Made by a program: the position numbers and the translations under genes
Source of the DNA: CAZCVI01 sp964502145
GTDB taxonomy: Bacteria; Acidobacteriota; Aminicenantia; UBA2199
Assembly: GCA_964502145.1 (NCBI GenBank)
Contig: CAZCVI010000150.1
Coordinates: 1-7,908 of the forward strand
Length of the DNA: 7,908 bases
Direction of reading: 5' to 3'
The notes under the pieces: model-generated
What the model saw: the letters and a program-made list of their open reading frames with translations, nothing else
Told to the model about the DNA's origin: nothing
Database searches by the model: none
Part shown: piece after piece, positions 4,796 through 7,908 of the stretch
Numbering within the stretch: the first letter of the stretch is position 1
How the letters are laid out: every line of letters begins with the position of its first letter

Positions 4796-7467
4796 ATTAC
4801 GATAAAAATTATGTACCTAAATTGGACCTAACACCACGGCTTAAAGAGCCCTTATGTTTATGGAACCCCTTGGATTACTTACGTCTACTGTATTGGGCTT
4901 TCTTCTTCCCCCAAGCTCTGTGTTGGTATATTAAGGAATTTGGAAAGTCGGAGTACCAGAATATTAATGGCTGGAAAAAACTTAAGGCATTATTACGAAA
5001 TGATTCTATTCAGCGCCGTTTGGTGTATCAATCGATTATTGCGATGATTATTGCTGCATTCGGTATTGCCTCGGGATTATTGGCGTTGCGGGAGGAAGTA
5101 ATAGAATGGACATTTGTGGCAATAGGTGTTGTGATCGGTGTGGCATTAGGCGTGACATTAGGTGTTGCAAAAGGGTTAGCGACAGGCGTGGCGGCGGGCA
5201 TGATGGTGGGAGTGATGTTTAGTTTTACGGGAATCACGGGGGCAGGGATGACATTCGGTGTTGTTGGAGGCTTGGCAGGAGGTGTGACGCTCGGCTTAGT
5301 GGAAGGGGTGGCGGTAGGCGTGATGCTCGGCGTTGTGGGAGGAGTGGTGTTTGGTGTAGCTGGAAGTGTGGTATTAGGAGTTCTTTTTTTTACATTGTTT
5401 ATCCTAATCTTGCTTCGTCTTTTTGATTATGTTTTTTTGGGATTACCATGCATGCTTTATTGGTGCTCAAAATCTTCTATCCTTCGGCTACCCAGCCGTA
5501 TTATATTTCTACCTCTTCCGGGAATACAAAAACAATTGGAGAGATGGTTGGATTTGGATTGGAGTTTAGGTTTGCAAAATGCCAATCAAATGTTGTCTTT
5601 TTCTCTGCAATTCATACCCGTGGTTAATGCAGTTAATACCACTCTGGAACATACCCCGGCTGAAAGCTTGCTATCACGAACGGCGTCTTTGTCAAACCGA
5701 CCATTTGATTGGGAACTGGTTCGTTTTGGTTCAGCCAACCTCTACAATCAACTTCGTTTTGCATTTATTGATGGCTTATTTTTATTACCTTCCCGATGGC
5801 AGCAGCAGTGGCAATTAAAATACCCAATAGAACTCCGCTTTGATACCCCATCACGGGCAGCTTGTGCTGGCTTTTGGCTTTGGCACAAAAAAGAAGCAGC
5901 TAAGGCAGTGGATGCCTTTGCTGTTGTTAAAAAACTCCCACATGGTTCTGAACTTTTTGGCATCGCTAACTCCATTTTAATAGGGACACAGGCCGATACC
6001 ATGCAAAAAATCATGAACTGGGAACAAGACACCCAATGGCTGGAGCAATTTCCTTCCACTGCACTGCGGCCCAGTACTTTGAAAGCCCTACGAATCCTAC
6101 GCACGATTTCCGGTGAAGCACGGATCGTGTTTCATTCCCAGGCACCACTCAATCGTTCCACAGCCATAGGCAGAGCCAATGCCACACTCAAGGGATTGAT
6201 TGAGGCTGATGAATCCACTTGTTTGTTTCCCGAATGGCCACTAATCAAAGAGATCGCGGAAAAATGGCAAGACATCTTCTCAAAGGAGGGCGGTGTGATC
6301 GGTGAAGAGGTGCTACGTCAACCCGTGCTTAATCCTTACGAGGGCTACTCCGGTTTGCCTGTACTCGGCACAACCTTTACCGGTCGCAATGATATCATGC
6401 GGCGCATTGAAAATCACTGGGCCACCACGGGACAACCTGTAGCCATTATTCTCTACGGCCACCGTCGCATGGGTAAAACTTCCATTTTACGCAACCTCGC
6501 CAACCGTCACGGCAATGAAATCCTCTATGTTTACCTTGATATGCAATATATCGGTTTGATAGACCATACCGGACAATTACTATTGGATATAGCCGAATCC
6601 CTTCACACCGCAGCCTACAGTGCAGGTTTGGACATCGGTCCCCCTCCAGAAGAAACAAAATTCTCCAATATGGGCACCGGACGCCGTGCCCTTAATTCCC
6701 TGCTGGATAAAATCAGCACTCACATGACCCATTCCAAGCGCCTCGTACTGGCCATTGATGAATTCGAATTCATCGAAACCGGCATTCAACAAAATAAAAT
6801 CGACCCCGATTTCCTATTTTACCTCCGCGCCATTAACCAGCAATACTCCTGGCTCGGTCTGATTTTTGCCGGATTGCATACCTTGGAAGAAATGGGTGCA
6901 GATTACCAATCCGCCTTTTACGGTCAAGCCGAATACATCCGCATCGGTTACATGGCATACCCCGATGCCCTACACCTCATCACCCAACCCCATCCCGATT
7001 TTGCTCTGGAGTACGCCTCCGAACTATGTGAAGAATTGTTCCGCCTCTCCGCCGGTCAACCCTATTTATTGCAACGCCTCTGCTGGGAACTGGTCACCCG
7101 CTGGAACGAACGTTTTATGAATATAGGTGAAACCACCCCCCGTACCCTACTCCTCTCTGATTTGGAACCCATTCTCACCCCTGATTTTTTCCAAAGTGCC
7201 GGCTATTATTTCGACGGTATCTGGTCCAATGTCACCGAAAACGAACGGCACCTGATGCGGATTTTAGCCACTGATGGCAATTGCCCCTGCACTCTATCCC
7301 AACTCTCCCAAGCCGTATTATCCCTTCCATCTTTTCAAGACCCCACCACCCTTGAAAATACCCTCGCCTTGTTGCGTCGTCACGATGTGATTGCCGAAAC
7401 CCCGGAGGGCCTCCGCATTCCCAGCGAACTGATGCGTCAATGGATTAGTCGTCAGACAAATTCATAA
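4792..7467 (+). CDS. Glycine-repeat membrane protein with C-terminal AAA/STAND ATPase
   Basis: An 891-residue protein of unrecognised family. Residues 24-47 are hydrophobic (NPLDYLRLLYWAFFFPQAL), and a second segment spans 80-99. Residues 111-198 are 22 consecutive four-residue units with glycine at position two in 19. A very hydrophobic stretch follows (197-226). Residues 227-510 are soluble and mainly helical, with no motif I know. Residues 514-775 form a P-loop ATPase: preamble N514-P-Y...F529-x2-R532, Walker A G556-x4-G561-K562-T563, Walker B LVLAIDE with D656-E657, and A754-G-Q-P-Y-L-L-Q. A likely winged-helix-like tail follows (800-891). The start overlaps the TIR gene by 4 bases, and GGAG (4780-4783) lies 8 bases upstream. 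The ATPase matches the layout of the TIR partner. A membrane effector or pore subunit controlled by the ATPase is inference; a transporter or structural role is not excluded. The call of ORF and domains is firm, the function is not. Confidence 0.85.
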   Translation: MNYDKNYVPKLDLTPRLKEPLCLWNPLDYLRLLYWAFFFPQALCWYIKEFGKSEYQNINGWKKLKALLRNDSIQRRLVYQSIIAMIIAAFGIASGLLALREEVIEWTFVAIGVVIGVALGVTLGVAKGLATGVAAGMMVGVMFSFTGITGAGMTFGVVGGLAGGVTLGLVEGVAVGVMLGVVGGVVFGVAGSVVLGVLFFTLFILILLRLFDYVFLGLPCMLYWCSKSSILRLPSRIIFLPLPGIQKQLERWLDLDWSLGLQNANQMLSFSLQFIPVVNAVNTTLEHTPAESLLSRTASLSNRPFDWELVRFGSANLYNQLRFAFIDGLFLLPSRWQQQWQLKYPIELRFDTPSRAACAGFWLWHKKEAAKAVDAFAVVKKLPHGSELFGIANSILIGTQADTMQKIMNWEQDTQWLEQFPSTALRPSTLKALRILRTISGEARIVFHSQAPLNRSTAIGRANATLKGLIEADESTCLFPEWPLIKEIAEKWQDIFSKEGGVIGEEVLRQPVLNPYEGYSGLPVLGTTFTGRNDIMRRIENHWATTGQPVAIILYGHRRMGKTSILRNLANRHGNEILYVYLDMQYIGLIDHTGQLLLDIAESLHTAAYSAGLDIGPPPEETKFSNMGTGRRALNSLLDKISTHMTHSKRLVLAIDEFEFIETGIQQNKIDPDFLFYLRAINQQYSWLGLIFAGLHTLEEMGADYQSAFYGQAEYIRIGYMAYPDALHLITQPHPDFALEYASELCEELFRLSAGQPYLLQRLCWELVTRWNERFMNIGETTPRTLLLSDLEPILTPDFFQSAGYYFDGIWSNVTENERHLMRILATDGNCPCTLSQLSQAVLSLPSFQDPTTLENTLALLRRHDVIAETPEGLRIPSELMRQWISRQTNS
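5122..5385 (+). repeat. 12-base-period coding repeat: 22 in-register Gly tetrads
   Basis: The segment encodes residues 111-198 of the membrane ATPase as tetrads such as IGVA, LGVT, LGVA, KGLA, TGVA. The register holds over all 22 units; units 9, 10 and 21 (FSFT, GITG, GSVV) lack the glycine at position two. Codons vary widely, so the repeat is conserved at protein level and not a recent DNA expansion. Such GxxxG spacing packs transmembrane helices closely (glycine zipper). Confidence 0.9.
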
Positions 7468-7489
7468 AAAACTTAACTCCTTTACCTCT

Positions 7490-7855
7490 CTATCCCATCT
7501 TTTGCAAAAGCCAAGTCATGCAGGTCAGTTCCTTTTCCAATTCCTTGCATTCCGCTTCCTGGCTTTTGATATACCCGTCAAACATGGCCGCTTTATCCGG
7601 GTATTTTTGCTTAAGTTCATTGGCACGGGTGACAATATGGGCTTGATCCACTCGATTCATCGCGGTCATATCTTCATCAGCAAAAACCTTTTCCGCCACT
7701 AGCTTCATCCCTGCCTGCGCAATAATTTCCTGCCACTGCGCACGCGATGGGTATCGTTCATCCCTTGTTTCCTTTGCATAGGTCACATCTAAGATGACAA
7801 AACCACCCGCCTTGATCGTGTCCTTCAGTTTTAAAAGGGTATCAATCGGCTCCCG
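7490..7855 (-). CDS. C-terminal part of a probable SAM-dependent methyltransferase (interrupted by a group II intron)
   Basis: On the minus strand an open frame ends at TAG (7490-7492). The segment KLKDTIKAGGFVILDVTYA resembles motif post-III/strand 5 of class I SAM methyltransferases, where L-K-x-G-G precedes a hydrophobic strand. A charged region follows (W-Q-E-I-I-x-Q-A-G-M, then ELKQKYPDKAAMF) and the protein ends in MTWLLQKMG, matching the final beta strand of the fold. The GTG at 7784-7786 could be read as a start, but coding similarity continues upstream to about 7850, so this is a 3' exon and not a complete small gene. The SAM-binding N-terminal half would lie beyond the intron, outside the window. 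The upper limit given is approximate. It converges with the membrane ATPase gene, with 22 bases between the stops and no clear terminator. Confidence 0.7.
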   Translation of the reverse strand, partial: REPIDTLLKLKDTIKAGGFVILDVTYAKETRDERYPSRAQWQEIIAQAGMKLVAEKVFADEDMTAMNRVDQAHIVTRANELKQKYPDKAAMFDGYIKSQEAECKELEKELTCMTWLLQKMG

Positions 7856-7908
7856 CCGGGTAGAGCCGAGGCTTTCGCCGTCGGCTCCCCCACAGACCCG
7901 GACGTGCG
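7854..7908 (-). mobile_element. 3' end of a group II intron (part of domain V, and domain VI)
   Basis: On the minus strand, CGCACGTCCGGGTC (7908-7895) is the 3' half of a bacterial group II intron domain V. TGTGG and a domain VI hairpin follow: GAGCCGA (7887-7881) with TCGGCTC (7869-7863), inner stem GGC/GCC, GAAA loop, and outer GGG/CCC. An unpaired A at 7861, next to the outer stem, is in the position of the lariat branch point. The 3' splice site would lie 7-8 bases further on, near 7854. The expected AY intron ending is not obvious there, so the junction is approximate and the copy may be degenerate. The reverse-transcriptase ORF and domains I-IV would lie beyond 7908. Confidence 0.8.

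Noticed and set aside
5028..5237. Minus-strand ORF rich in repeating Pro/Thr/Ala units
   Set aside because: It is the antisense image of the glycine-tetrad repeat in the membrane ATPase gene and has no ribosome site or independent support.
5122..5385. CRISPR array or recent microsatellite
   Set aside because: The 12-base period is imperfect at DNA level, with varied codons, no spacers and a continuous reading frame; it is a protein-level repeat.
7490..7786. Complete 98-residue gene starting at GTG
   Set aside because: Methyltransferase-like sequence (KLKDTIKAGGFVILDV) continues in frame upstream of the GTG, so this is a 3' exon and not a full gene.
7856..7908. Coding extension of the methyltransferase frame to the window end
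   Set aside because: The frame is open, but the sequence matches group II intron domains V and VI with a proper hairpin and branch A; the predicted peptide there is an artefact.

Overview
This window of about 7.9 kb has moderate GC and looks like bacterial chromosome. An SDR-type threonine dehydrogenase, a rubrerythrin and a rubredoxin-like membrane protein suggest an anaerobe or microaerophile. The group II intron end, repeated intergenic elements and TIR/ATPase genes suggest a large, repeat-rich genome. The sequence alone does not fix a taxon.

Left part (1-2961), housekeeping and oxidative-stress genes. A possible tail of an upstream gene (2-43) is followed by a strong promoter and a long inverted repeat. 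Next come an L-threonine 3-dehydrogenase (377-1339), a rubrerythrin with its own promoter and a textbook terminator (1607-2122), and a protein with two rubredoxin-like zinc/iron knuckles fused to a four-helix DUF2231-like membrane domain (2218-2961). The last two plausibly belong to one peroxide/oxygen-defence or electron-transfer function.

Middle part (2962-3640), repeat-rich spacer. An 86-residue antitoxin-like gene with no toxin beside it (3252-3512) lies between two copies of a GC-rich intergenic repeat. A second short motif, TTGGCGGTGAAT, recurs in several spacers.

Right part (3641-7467), the most interesting region. Two genes overlap by 4 bases. The first encodes a TIR domain with an intact predicted NADase glutamate, joined to a STAND/AAA-type ATPase. 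It has a near-consensus promoter placed so that its mRNA should be leaderless. The second encodes an 891-residue membrane protein with an 88-residue stretch of in-register four-residue glycine repeats and a C-terminal ATPase built like that of its partner. A reasonable hypothesis is a two-component immune or cell-suicide module with a TIR enzyme arm and a membrane or pore arm. I do not recognise this pair as a named system.

Right edge (7490-7908, minus strand). The C-terminal part of a probable SAM-dependent methyltransferase gene is interrupted by the 3' end (domains V and VI) of a group II intron that runs out of the window.
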